Below are positions 1 through 5,785 of a stretch of DNA of 6,180 nt, piece after piece. Every line of letters begins with the position of its first letter. Position 1 is the stretch's first letter. The position numbers were made by a program, and so were the translations under genes. Source of the DNA: Gulosibacter massiliensis. GTDB taxonomy: Bacteria; Actinomycetota; Actinomycetes; Actinomycetales; Microbacteriaceae. The notes beneath the pieces are model-generated. The model was given only the letters and a program-made list of their open reading frames with translations. It had not been told where the DNA came from and did no database searches. The stretch is taken from contig CAMDKN010000080.1 in assembly GCA_945901035.1 (NCBI GenBank), positions 1-6,180 of the forward strand. Direction: 5' to 3'.

Positions 1-586
1 CGGCGGCGGGTGCCGCGGCGATGAAGGGGAAACCCAGCTCACGGAGCAGGGCACGACCTTCAGCGTCGGTCTTGGCCGTGGTCACGACAGTGATGTCGAA
101 ACCGCGGACGCGGTCAATTTTGTCTTGGTCAATCTCGTGGAACACCGACTGTTCTTGCAGACCGAAGGTGTAGTTTCCGTTTCCGTCAAACTGACGCGGC
201 GAGAGGCCACGGAAGTCGCGGATACGCGGGAGTGCGAGCGACACGAGACGGTCGACGAACTCCCAGGCACGGTCGCCCCGCAGCGTGACGTGAGCGCCAA
301 TCGGCATTCCCTCACGCAGTTTGAACTGTGCGATCGACTTACGCGCCTTCGTCACGACGGGCTTCTGACCCGTGATCTGAGTGAGGTCGCGAACAGCGCC
401 GTCGATGACTTTGGAGTCACGGGCTGCTTCACCGACACCAGTGTTAACGACGACCTTGACCAGTTTGGGGATCTGGTGCGGGTTCGTGTAACCAAATTCC
501 TTGGTCAACGTGCCCACAATGTCGGCGCGGTACTTGGCCTTGAGGCGGGGCTGGATTTTGCCAGCCGCTGCGGCAGTAGCGGTCAT
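1..586 (-). CDS. rplE: 50S ribosomal protein L5 (uL5), 3' end cut off by window
   Basis: L5 binds 5S rRNA and helps form the central protuberance of the large subunit, where it contacts S13 and the P-site tRNA. The reading frame is open from an ATG at 586 to the window edge, giving 195 complete codons and one extra base with no stop. It begins [19 protein letters not shown], as in Microbacteriaceae. The family signature is at about residues 90-104 ([15 protein letters not shown]), followed by [20 protein letters not shown] at about 121-140 and the usual end LLRELGFPF at about 180-188. Most homologues end within a few residues of this point, so only a short tail should be missing; the visible end is Ala/Pro-rich (FIAAAPAA). 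The start ATG overlaps the rplX stop by one base (TAATG), with an AGGTG ribosome-binding site at 597-601, 10 bases upstream. One small oddity is Thr49 in the NTGVG motif, where Met is usual. Identity is certain; only the exact C-terminus is unseen. Confidence 0.97.
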   Translation of the reverse strand, partial: MTATAAAAGKIQPRLKAKYRADIVGTLTKEFGYTNPHQIPKLVKVVVNTGVGEAARDSKVIDGAVRDLTQITGQKPVVTKARKSIAQFKLREGMPIGAHVTLRGDRAWEFVDRLVSLALPRIRDFRGLSPRQFDGNGNYTFGLQEQSVFHEIDQDKIDRVRGFDITVVTTAKTDAEGRALLRELGFPFIAAAPAA

Positions 587-933
587 TAGAGTTTTTCACC
601 TGACTTCTTGGCGAAGCGAACACGGACAATCTTGTCCTTGCCGTTCTTTTTTACGGTTTCGAGGCGGAAACCGACACGGGTCGGCTTCTTGGATTTGGGG
701 TCGATGAGCGAGACGTTGGACACGTGAATGGGCGCTTCCATCGTCTCGATGCCGCCGGTCTTGGTTCCGCGATTGGTCTCGCCGGCCTTGACGTGCTTGG
801 TCACCATATTGATGCCCTTGACGAGAACCTTGTCGGCTTCCACCAACACCTCGAGCACCTCACCGGTCTTGCCCTGGTATTCGCGTTTTCCGCTGATGAC
901 AACAACGGTGTCACCCTTTTTGATGTTCTGCAT
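586..933 (-). CDS. rplX: 50S ribosomal protein L24 (uL24)
   Basis: L24 is an assembly-initiating protein of the large subunit that binds the 5' domain of 23S rRNA, near the exit of the peptide tunnel. The product is 115 residues, slightly longer than the E. coli protein of about 104. A KOW motif covers about residues 5-32 ([20 protein letters not shown] is its core) and the mid-section has the usual INMVTKH stretch at 42-48. The basic C-terminus ends in GEKL. The ATG at 933 is chosen because it follows a nine-base perfect Shine-Dalgarno match (GGAGGTGAT, 942-950) by 8 bases. It starts 4 bases after the rplN stop, and its own TAA shares one base with the rplE start codon, which points to coupled translation with both neighbours. 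Confidence 0.98.
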   Translation of the reverse strand: MQNIKKGDTVVVISGKREYQGKTGEVLEVLVEADKVLVKGINMVTKHVKAGETNRGTKTGGIETMEAPIHVSNVSLIDPKSKKPTRVGFRLETVKKNGKDKIVRVRFAKKSGEKL

Positions 934-937
934 GGAA

Positions 938-1309
938 CTAAATCACCTCCGGTGCCAACGACACGATCTTCATGAACTTCTTTTCGCGGAGTTCACGTCC
1001 GACGGGACCGAAGATGCGGGTTCCGCGCGGCTCGCCTTCTTTGTTCTTGATGAGGACCGCGGCGTTCTCGTCGAACTTGATGTAGGAACCGTCGGCACGA
1101 CGGGTTTCCTTCACGGTACGCACGATGACGGCCTTGACGACCTCACCCTTTTTGACGTTTCCGCCCGGGATTGCATCCTTGACGGTCGCAACGATGATGT
1201 CGCCAATACCCGCGTAACGACGGGTTGAGCCGCCGAGCACACGAATCGTGAGCAGCATCTTGGCGCCGGTGTTGTCCGCGACCTTGAGTCGGGATTCCTG
1301 TTGAAGCAT
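938..1309 (-). CDS. rplN: 50S ribosomal protein L14 (uL14)
   Basis: L14 sits at the subunit interface, where it takes part in intersubunit bridges with 16S rRNA and pairs with L19; it is also the docking site of the silencing factor RsfS in bacteria. The product is 123 residues, the normal family length. It begins [17 protein letters not shown], has the conserved barrel segment [20 protein letters not shown] at 30-49, then VVKAVIVRT at 57-65 and FDENAAVLI at 79-87. The C-terminal part [20 protein letters not shown] is at 96-115. The start is supported by AGGAG at 1316-1320 with 6-base spacing. It is the first gene of the classical spc operon, but only 26 bases separate it from rpsQ. Its last codons (PEVI) double as the rplX ribosome-binding site. 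The stop is TAG. Confidence 0.98.
   Translation of the reverse strand: MLQQESRLKVADNTGAKMLLTIRVLGGSTRRYAGIGDIIVATVKDAIPGGNVKKGEVVKAVIVRTVKETRRADGSYIKFDENAAVLIKNKEGEPRGTRIFGPVGRELREKKFMKIVSLAPEVI
942..950 (-). promoter_or_regulatory. Strong Shine-Dalgarno of rplX inside rplN
   Basis: Read on the minus strand, these bases are GGAGGTGAT, a nine-base perfect match to the pyrimidine-rich 3' end of bacterial 16S rRNA. The spacing to the rplX ATG (931-933) is 8 bases. The site lies in the last codons of rplN (CCG GAG GTG ATT TAG, residues PEVI). It is the longest anti-SD match I see in the window. Confidence 0.85.
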
Positions 1310-1315
1310 GTTGTT

Positions 1316-1320
1316 CTCCT
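1316..1320 (-). promoter_or_regulatory. Shine-Dalgarno of rplN in the S10/spc junction
   Basis: AGGAG on the minus strand lies 6 bases before the rplN ATG. It occupies the only intergenic gap above 20 bases (1310-1335). The rest of this 26-base gap shows no hairpin, T-tract or room for a promoter with both -35 and -10 boxes. Confidence 0.8.
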
Positions 1321-1335
1321 AGTACGAGAGGCGAA

Positions 1336-1620
1336 TTACTTCGCCTTCTCCACGATCTCGACGAGACGCCAGTTCTTGGTTGCGGACAGCGGACGGGTCT
1401 CGGCAATGACAACGAAGTCGCCGATACCGGCGGTGTTGTTCTCATCGTGAGCCTTGACCTTGGACGACCGGCTCATGACCTTGCCGTAGAGAGGGTGCTT
1501 GATGCGCGACTCAATCTTGACCGTGATGGTCTTGTCCATCTTGTCGCTCACGACGAGACCACGGCGAACCTTGCGGTACGGACGCGCCTCTGCGGGTGCG
1601 GCGTTCTTCTCGGTAGCCAT
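1336..1620 (-). CDS. rpsQ: 30S ribosomal protein S17 (uS17)
   Basis: S17 is a primary 16S rRNA-binding protein of the 5' domain, with an OB-fold beta-barrel. The product is 94 residues, a little longer than the E. coli protein (84), because of an N-terminal stretch (residues 1-14, Ala/Glu-rich). Conserved features are [20 protein letters not shown] at 19-38, the KHPLYGKVM segment at 41-49, KAHDENN at 56-62, [20 protein letters not shown] at 67-86 and a short basic end. The ATG at 1620 overlaps the rpmC TAA by one base and follows GAGGAG (1629-1634) by 8 bases, which supports this start. It closes the classical S10 operon. Confidence 0.98.
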   Translation of the reverse strand: MATEKNAAPAEARPYRKVRRGLVVSDKMDKTITVKIESRIKHPLYGKVMSRSSKVKAHDENNTAGIGDFVVIAETRPLSATKNWRLVEIVEKAK

Positions 1621-1949
1621 TACGTGGTCTCCTCAGTGGTTTCGGCTTTGGGCTCTGCGGCTTTATCGGTCGCGGTAGCCTTCTTGGCCTTCGACGCCGC
1701 CGTGGTCGGCTTGACGACGGGGTCCTTGACGGTGCGGAATCCCAATTCTCGTTCGCGAATGATCGTGTAGATACGGGCAATGTCGCGCTTGACGGCACGA
1801 ACACGTCCGTGGCTCTCGAGCTGACCGGTCGCAGACTGGAAACGAAGGTTGAAGAGTTCTTCCTTCGCCTTCTTCAACTCGGACATCAGGTGCTCGTTCT
1901 CGAACGTGTCGAGGTCAGCGGGCTTCAGGGTTTTTGTTCCGACAGACAT
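1620..1949 (-). CDS. rpmC: 50S ribosomal protein L29 (uL29) with extended C-terminal tail
   Basis: L29 binds 23S rRNA next to L23 at the tunnel exit, near where trigger factor and the signal recognition particle dock. The conserved two-helix core covers about residues 10-75, with [20 protein letters not shown] at 24-43 and [20 protein letters not shown] at 51-70. This core is typical of Actinobacteria. The protein is 109 residues against about 60-80 in most bacteria; the excess is a tail of some 35 residues rich in Lys, Ala, Thr and Glu, ending ETTEETT. The start at 1949 is preferred over the internal Met19 because the upstream residues ([14 protein letters not shown]) belong to the family fold, and GAGGGAG lies at 1957-1963 with 7-base spacing. 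Both ends overlap neighbours by one base (TAATG), with rplP upstream and rpsQ downstream. Confidence 0.97.
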   Translation of the reverse strand: MSVGTKTLKPADLDTFENEHLMSELKKAKEELFNLRFQSATGQLESHGRVRAVKRDIARIYTIIRERELGFRTVKDPVVKPTTAASKAKKATATDKAAEPKAETTEETT

Positions 1950-2368
1950 TATGCGTCTCCCTCTTCACGCTTGATGATGCGCGCCTTGAGCGGCAACTTG
2001 TGGATGGCGCGAGTCATGGCTTCACGAGCGAGTTCCTCGGAAACACCGGCGACCTCAAAGAGGACGCGTCCCGGCTTGACGTTCGCAATCCACCACTCCG
2101 GCGAACCCTTACCGGAACCCATTCGGGTTTCGGCCGGCTTCTTGGTCAAGGGGCGGTCGGGGTAGATGTTGATCCACACCTTTCCACCACGCTTGATGTG
2201 ACGGGTCATCGCGATACGCGCCGACTCAATCTGGCGGTTCGTCACGTACGCGGGCGTGATCGCCTGGATACCGAACTCACCGAACGAGACCTTGGTTCCA
2301 CCGGTCGCCGCACCCGTACGCTTCGGGTGGTGCTGCTTGCGGTGTTTGACTTTACGGGGAATAAGCAT
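1949..2368 (-). CDS. rplP: 50S ribosomal protein L16 (uL16)
   Basis: L16 is a late-assembling large-subunit protein next to the A-site tRNA; it helps position tRNA and lies near the binding sites of evernimicin and related drugs. The product is 139 residues, normal length. It begins [19 protein letters not shown], has [20 protein letters not shown] at 23-42, the [20 protein letters not shown] helix at 43-62, and the family signature around [19 protein letters not shown] at 82-100. The start at 2368 follows rpsC by only 3 bases; a GAGG (2377-2380) lies 8 bases upstream, within the rpsC tail. Its TAA stop shares a base with the rpmC ATG. Confidence 0.98.
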   Translation of the reverse strand: MLIPRKVKHRKQHHPKRTGAATGGTKVSFGEFGIQAITPAYVTNRQIESARIAMTRHIKRGGKVWINIYPDRPLTKKPAETRMGSGKGSPEWWIANVKPGRVLFEVAGVSEELAREAMTRAIHKLPLKARIIKREEGDA

Positions 2369-2371
2369 GGT

Positions 2372-3148
2372 TTACGCCTCTGTTCCTGCGGTAGCGGCCG
2401 GAGCCTCGGTACCACGCGGCGCGCCAGCACCGCGACGAGGAGCTCCGCGGTTTCCGTCGCGACCGCCACGGGCCGCTTTTTGCGCGGCCTGTTCACGGGC
2501 GAGGTCCTTGTCGGTGATGTCACCCTTGTAGATCCAGACCTTCACTCCGATTCGACCGAACGTCGTTCGTGCTTCGTAGAAGCCGTAATCGATGTTGGCA
2601 CGAAGCGTGTGGAGGGGAACTCGTCCTTCGCGGTAGAACTCGGAACGCGACATTTCAGCGCCACCGAGACGACCCGACACCTGGATTCGAACGCCCTTGG
2701 CGCCGGCGCGCTGAGCGCCCTGAAGTCCTTTACGCATCGCACGACGGAATGCCACACGAGCGGACAGTTGCTCGGCAATGCCCTGTGCGACGAGTTGCGC
2801 GTCGGCTTCGGGGTTCAGCGCCTCAACGATGTTGATGATGACGAGCTTGCCCACCAGAGCGAAAGCTTCTTCCCGCAGGCGGTCAAGGCCGGTTCCCTGG
2901 CGGCCGATGGCGACACCGGGACGCGCAACGTGCACGTCGACCGTGACACGGTCACGCGTGCGGCGAACCACCATGTGCGAAACGCCGGCGCGATCGAGTT
3001 TGTCTTGAAGGAAGCGACGGATTTTGATGTCCTCGGCCACATAGTCCGAGTACCGTTCGCCGACCTTGGTCGAGTCCGAGAACCACTGCGAACGGTGGTC
3101 CGTCGTGATTCCGAGGCGGAATCCGTAGGGGTGTACTTTCTGACCCAT
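2372..3148 (-). CDS. rpsC: 30S ribosomal protein S3 (uS3)
   Basis: S3 forms part of the mRNA entry channel of the small subunit and, with S4 and S5, its helicase activity. The product is 258 residues. It begins [20 protein letters not shown], and an N-terminal type II KH domain carries the nucleic-acid-binding GxxG loop as GRQG at 82-85. The C-terminal S3 domain has the signature [20 protein letters not shown] at 158-177 followed by [10 protein letters not shown] at 184-193. From about residue 227 a low-complexity Gly/Arg then Ala/Thr tail follows, a form common in Actinobacteria. The ATG at 3148 lies 2 bases after the rplV stop and has only a weak AGG (3158-3160, 9-base spacing), so re-initiation after rplV is likely. 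Confidence 0.98.
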   Translation of the reverse strand: MGQKVHPYGFRLGITTDHRSQWFSDSTKVGERYSDYVAEDIKIRRFLQDKLDRAGVSHMVVRRTRDRVTVDVHVARPGVAIGRQGTGLDRLREEAFALVGKLVIINIVEALNPEADAQLVAQGIAEQLSARVAFRRAMRKGLQGAQRAGAKGVRIQVSGRLGGAEMSRSEFYREGRVPLHTLRANIDYGFYEARTTFGRIGVKVWIYKGDITDKDLAREQAAQKAARGGRDGNRGAPRRGAGAPRGTEAPAATAGTEA

Positions 3149-3150
3149 CT

Positions 3151-3660
3151 CTACTTGCCTGCCTTCGCGGTCGGGGCCTTCGCGGCGGCCTTGGGGGCTG
3201 CCTTCGATGCCGGAGCTTTCGCAGCGGCCTTGGGGGCCGCTTTCGATGCTGGAGCTTTTTCTGCAGCCTTGGGGGCCGCTTTCGGTGCCGAAACGGTCGA
3301 AACCTTGGCTTCGGGTGAGCTCAGTACAACGGTGATGTGGCTCGTGCGCTTGAGGATCTGGAATGCACGTCCCTGGGCACGAGGCTGGAATCGCTTCATC
3401 GTTGGGCCTTCGTCTACGAAAATGCGTTCGATGACCAGGTCGGCCTCGCTGATGAATTCGTTGGTCTTGTCCGCGGTGACGCGTGCGTTCGCAACAGCCG
3501 AGGCGACGAGCTTGTACACCGGCTCGGACGCTCCCTGCGGTGCGAACTTGAGGATCGCGAGGGCTTCCTCGACCTGCTTGCCGCGAACCATGTCGATGAC
3601 ACGGCGCGCTTTCTGCGGGGTGACCCGGATGTTCTTGAGTTTGGCGATGGCTTCAACCAT
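3151..3660 (-). CDS. rplV: 50S ribosomal protein L22 (uL22) with Ala/Lys/Pro repeat tail
   Basis: L22 binds all domains of 23S rRNA; its beta-hairpin lines the peptide exit tunnel at the constriction near L4, a known site of macrolide resistance and of nascent-chain sensing. Residues 1-115 form the conserved core: [20 protein letters not shown] at 12-31, SAVANAR at 54-60, and the hairpin [20 protein letters not shown] at 85-104 followed by [10 protein letters not shown]. The MKR triplet (88-90), whose loss gives erythromycin resistance in E. coli, is intact. The protein is 169 residues against 110 in E. coli; the excess is a basic, histone-H1-like tail made from three 13-residue repeats (128-166). 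Start ATG at 3660 has GAGGG (3669-3673) 8 bases upstream. The stop is TAG. Confidence 0.97.
   Translation of the reverse strand: MVEAIAKLKNIRVTPQKARRVIDMVRGKQVEEALAILKFAPQGASEPVYKLVASAVANARVTADKTNEFISEADLVIERIFVDEGPTMKRFQPRAQGRAFQILKRTSHITVVLSSPEAKVSTVSAPKAAPKAAEKAPASKAAPKAAAKAPASKAAPKAAAKAPTAKAGK
3163..3279 (-). repeat. Three in-frame 39-base tandem repeats in rplV
   Basis: Three consecutive 39-base units occupy 3241-3279, 3202-3240 and 3163-3201. Each encodes 13 residues: [26 protein letters not shown] and [13 protein letters not shown]. By direct comparison the first and second units match at 33 of 39 bases, and the second and third at 32 of 39. The start of a further degenerate unit (SAPK) precedes them. 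They form the basic C-terminal tail of L22. The period is a multiple of three, so unit gain or loss keeps the frame. Confidence 0.93.
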
Positions 3661-3672
3661 GATCTGTACCCT

Positions 3673-3687
3673 CGCCGCTTAGCGGCG
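3673..3687 (-). other. GC hairpin with the rpsS stop codon in its loop
   Basis: The minus strand reads CGCCGC TAA GCGGCG: a perfect 6-base-pair all-GC stem (3673-3678 with 3682-3687) with a 3-base loop that is exactly the rpsS stop codon. No T-tract follows, so it is not an intrinsic terminator. It directly abuts, and by one base overlaps, the rplV ribosome-binding site GAGGG (3669-3673). The pairing is seen; any role in coupling rpsS and rplV translation is inference, since the left arm is also just the Arg codons of the S19 C-terminus. Confidence 0.5.
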
Positions 3688-3960
3688 ACGTCCCTTCTTG
3701 TCATCCTTCACGTGCGAACGGAAGGTACGGGTGGGGGCGAACTCGCCGAGCTTGTGTCCGACCATCGTTTCCGTGACGAACACGGGAACGTGCTTGCGAC
3801 CGTCATGAACGGCAATCGTGTGACCGAGCATGGCGGGGACGATCATCGATCGGCGCGACCAGGTGCGGATAACGTTCTTGGTTCCCGCTGCATTCTGAGC
3901 AGCCACCTTACGGAAAAGGTGGTCGTCGATGAAGGGACCCTTCTTGAGACTACGAGGCAT
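3679..3960 (-). CDS. rpsS: 30S ribosomal protein S19 (uS19)
   Basis: S19 forms a complex with S13 in the head of the small subunit, contacts A-site tRNA and makes an intersubunit bridge with L5. The product is 93 residues, normal length. Features are [18 protein letters not shown] at 2-19, the [20 protein letters not shown] stretch at 32-51, and the family signature [20 protein letters not shown] at 51-70 followed by [13 protein letters not shown]. It ends in a basic KKGRRR. The start is supported by TAGGAG with AGGAG at 3967-3971 and 6-base spacing. It begins 12 bases after the rplB stop, which is doubled (TAGTAG, 3970-3975). Confidence 0.98.
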   Translation of the reverse strand: MPRSLKKGPFIDDHLFRKVAAQNAAGTKNVIRTWSRRSMIVPAMLGHTIAVHDGRKHVPVFVTETMVGHKLGEFAPTRTFRSHVKDDKKGRRR

Positions 3961-3966
3961 TCCGGG

Positions 3967-3971
3967 CTCCT
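3967..3971 (-). promoter_or_regulatory. Shine-Dalgarno of rpsS
   Basis: AGGAG on the minus strand, 6 bases before the rpsS ATG, in the 12-base gap after rplB. It partly overlaps the second of two in-frame tandem TAG stops that end rplB. Confidence 0.8.
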
Positions 3972-3972
3972 A

Positions 3973-4809
3973 CTAACGCTTCTTACCGACAGTGCGGCGA
4001 CGGACAATGAGCTTGTTGCTTTCCTTCTTCGGACGACGCGTGCGTCCTTCGGACTGACCCCACGGGCTAACCGGGTGACGTCCACCGGAAGTCTTACCTT
4101 CACCACCACCGTGCGGGTGGTCGACCGGGTTCATCGCGACACCACGAACGGTCGGGCGAACGCCCTTCCAGCGCATGCGGCCGGCCTTTCCCCAGTTGAT
4201 GTTGGACTGTTCGGCGTTTCCGACCTCGCCGACGGTGGCGCGGCAGCGCGCGTCGACGTTGCGGATTTCACCGGACGGCAAACGCAATTGTGCGTAGGGG
4301 CCGTCCTTGGCGACGAGACGCACCGACGCACCCGCTGAGCGGGCCATCTTTGCGCCACCACCGGGACGGAGTTCGATCGCGTGGATTACGGTTCCGACCG
4401 GGATGTTACGAAGAGGCAAGTTGTTGCCGGGCTTGATGTCGGCCGAAGGACCCGACTCGACGATGTCGCCCTGGCTGAGCTTGTTCGGCGCGAGGATGTA
4501 GCGCTTGGTTCCATCGAGATAGTGAAGGAGAGCGATACGAGCGGTGCGGTTGGGGTCGTACTCGATGTGAGCAACCTTGGCGTTCACGCCATCCTTGTCG
4601 TTGCGACGGAAGTCGATGAGGCGGTACTGGCGCTTGTGTCCTCCACCGATGTGGCGGGTGGTGATACGACCAGCGTTATTACGACCACCGGTCTTGGGAA
4701 GCGGCTGAAGCAGCGACTTCTCGGGGGTCGACCGCGTGATCTCGGCGAAGTCCGAAACGGACGATCCACGGCGACCGGGCGTCGTGGGCTTGTATTTGCG
4801 AATAGCCAT
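3973..4809 (-). CDS. rplB: 50S ribosomal protein L2 (uL2)
   Basis: L2 is one of the largest and most conserved ribosomal proteins; it is needed for subunit association, tRNA binding and full peptidyl-transferase activity. The product is 278 residues, normal for the family. An N-terminal extension (1-60) contains the [20 protein letters not shown] segment at 42-61. An OB-fold (about 65-125) and an SH3-like domain (about 130-195) follow, with [20 protein letters not shown] at 151-170. The C-terminal signature [20 protein letters not shown] spans 227-246 and includes the invariant histidine of HPHGG (His231, equivalent to the functionally important His229 of E. coli). The start at 4809 has AAGGA (4819-4823) with 9-base spacing, 18 bases after rplW. 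The stop is a tandem TAG TAG. Confidence 0.98.
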   Translation of the reverse strand: MAIRKYKPTTPGRRGSSVSDFAEITRSTPEKSLLQPLPKTGGRNNAGRITTRHIGGGHKRQYRLIDFRRNDKDGVNAKVAHIEYDPNRTARIALLHYLDGTKRYILAPNKLSQGDIVESGPSADIKPGNNLPLRNIPVGTVIHAIELRPGGGAKMARSAGASVRLVAKDGPYAQLRLPSGEIRNVDARCRATVGEVGNAEQSNINWGKAGRMRWKGVRPTVRGVAMNPVDHPHGGGEGKTSGGRHPVSPWGQSEGRTRRPKKESNKLIVRRRTVGKKR

Positions 4810-4827
4810 GTTGTCTCGTCCTTATCC

Positions 4828-5139
4828 CTATCCGACACTCGTAAAGATGTCGATGGTGCCCGACTTGAGGGTGACAATGGCGCGCTTGGTGTCCTTGCGC
4901 TTGCCCATGCCGAACTTCGTCCGGCGGGTCTTGCCCGTCCGGTTGAGAGTGTTGACCGATGCGACCTTGACGTTGAAGATTTTTTCGATCGCGAGCTTGA
5001 TCTCGGTCTTGTTCGAGTCGGGAGCGACGACGAAGGTGTACTTGCCTTCGTCGATGAGTCCGTAGGACTTTTCGCTCACGACCGGCGAGACGATGATGTC
5101 ACGCGGGTCCTTGTTGTGTGCTTTCGCGAGGATGCTCAT
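4828..5139 (-). CDS. rplW: 50S ribosomal protein L23 (uL23)
   Basis: L23 sits at the mouth of the peptide exit tunnel and is the main docking site for trigger factor and the signal recognition particle. The product is 103 residues, normal length. It shows the opening [20 protein letters not shown] at 14-33, [20 protein letters not shown] at 34-53, and the basic loop [20 protein letters not shown] at 63-82, which contacts 23S rRNA, then [10 protein letters not shown] at 85-94. The ATG at 5139 overlaps the rplD stop in an ATGA arrangement (4 bases), with GAGG at 5147-5150 and 7-base spacing. It is therefore likely translated by coupling to rplD. The stop is TAG. Confidence 0.98.
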   Translation of the reverse strand: MSILAKAHNKDPRDIIVSPVVSEKSYGLIDEGKYTFVVAPDSNKTEIKLAIEKIFNVKVASVNTLNRTGKTRRTKFGMGKRKDTKRAIVTLKSGTIDIFTSVG

Positions 5140-5780
5140 GCGGACACCTCTTTCGTGGTCTTGGCGGCAACGAACGTGTCGTACGCGGCCTGCGTGAAGA
5201 TGATGTCGTCAGCGTGCAACACGTCGTAGGCGTTGAGCTGGCCCGCGGTGATCGTGTGAACGCCGATGATGTTGCGGACGCTCTTTTCGGTCACCACGTC
5301 GTTCGGCATGACCACGACGAGGACGCGGGGTCCGGTCGTGAGGTCAGCGACGAGCTTGGACGCGGTCTTGGTCGACGGAGCGTCACCGGGGACGAACGAC
5401 GTCACCACGTGAACGCGGTTGGCACGAGCACGGTCCGAGATCGCACCGAGCAACGCGAGGTGGATCATCTTCTTGGGGGTGCGCTGCGAGTAGTCGCGAG
5501 GGGTCGGGCCGTGGACAATTCCACCACCGCGGTGCTGGGGCATACGGACCGAACCCTGACGAGCGCGACCGGTTCCCTTCTGCTTGAACGGCTTGCGTCC
5601 CGAACCGGAAACTTCTCCGCGGTTCTTGGTCTTGTGCGTGCCCTGACGAGCAGCGGCGAGCTGGGCGACAACGACCTGGTGGATGAGCGGCACGTTGGCC
5701 ACAACATCGAACACCGAGCCGGGGAGCTCGACTGTGCCGGTCTTCTTGCCGGCAGCGTCAACGATGGATACCTGTGACAT
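5136..5780 (-). CDS. rplD: 50S ribosomal protein L4 (uL4)
   Basis: L4 is an early assembly protein of the large subunit; its long loop reaches the peptide tunnel constriction opposite the L22 hairpin. In E. coli free L4 also represses its own S10 operon, a role not shown for Actinobacteria. The product is 214 residues, normal length. The tunnel loop spans about 45-100 and carries the conserved [20 protein letters not shown] at 63-82, with [15 protein letters not shown] after it; this is a known macrolide-resistance region and looks wild type. The globular domain resumes at [16 protein letters not shown] (103-118). The ATG at 5780 lies 5 bases after the rplC stop, with AAGGGAG at 5791-5797. 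Its TGA overlaps the rplW ATG. Confidence 0.98.
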   Translation of the reverse strand: MSQVSIVDAAGKKTGTVELPGSVFDVVANVPLIHQVVVAQLAAARQGTHKTKNRGEVSGSGRKPFKQKGTGRARQGSVRMPQHRGGGIVHGPTPRDYSQRTPKKMIHLALLGAISDRARANRVHVVTSFVPGDAPSTKTASKLVADLTTGPRVLVVVMPNDVVTEKSVRNIIGVHTITAGQLNAYDVLHADDIIFTQAAYDTFVAAKTTKEVSA

Positions 5781-5785
5781 GGTCT

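Noticed and set aside
1843..1895. Internal ATG (Met19) of rpmC as the true start
   Set aside because: The 18 upstream residues match the usual L29 N-terminus and the ATG at 1949 has a good ribosome-binding site and the TAATG overlap seen elsewhere here.
3163..3279. CRISPR-like or mobile repeat
   Set aside because: The units are directly adjacent with no spacers, in frame and inside the rplV coding region.
1934..3682. A 582-codon open frame on the plus strand opposite rpsS end, rplV, rpsC and rplP
   Set aside because: It is wholly antisense to four recognised ribosomal-protein genes. Long antisense frames arise in GC-biased, codon-biased genes because few reverse-strand stops are possible. 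It shows no recognisable domain, no separate ribosome-binding context, and a sequence dominated by Arg/Thr/Val runs typical of such shadows.
3673..3687. Intrinsic transcription terminator after rpsS
   Set aside because: The hairpin is short, its loop is 3 bases, and no T-tract follows on the transcribed strand; co-transcription with rplV is expected.
3337..5229. Further long plus-strand frames (3337-4338, 4381-5229, also 5118-5777)
   Set aside because: They are antisense to L22/S19/L2, L2/L23 and L4 genes whose identity is certain. No family features can be seen in them.
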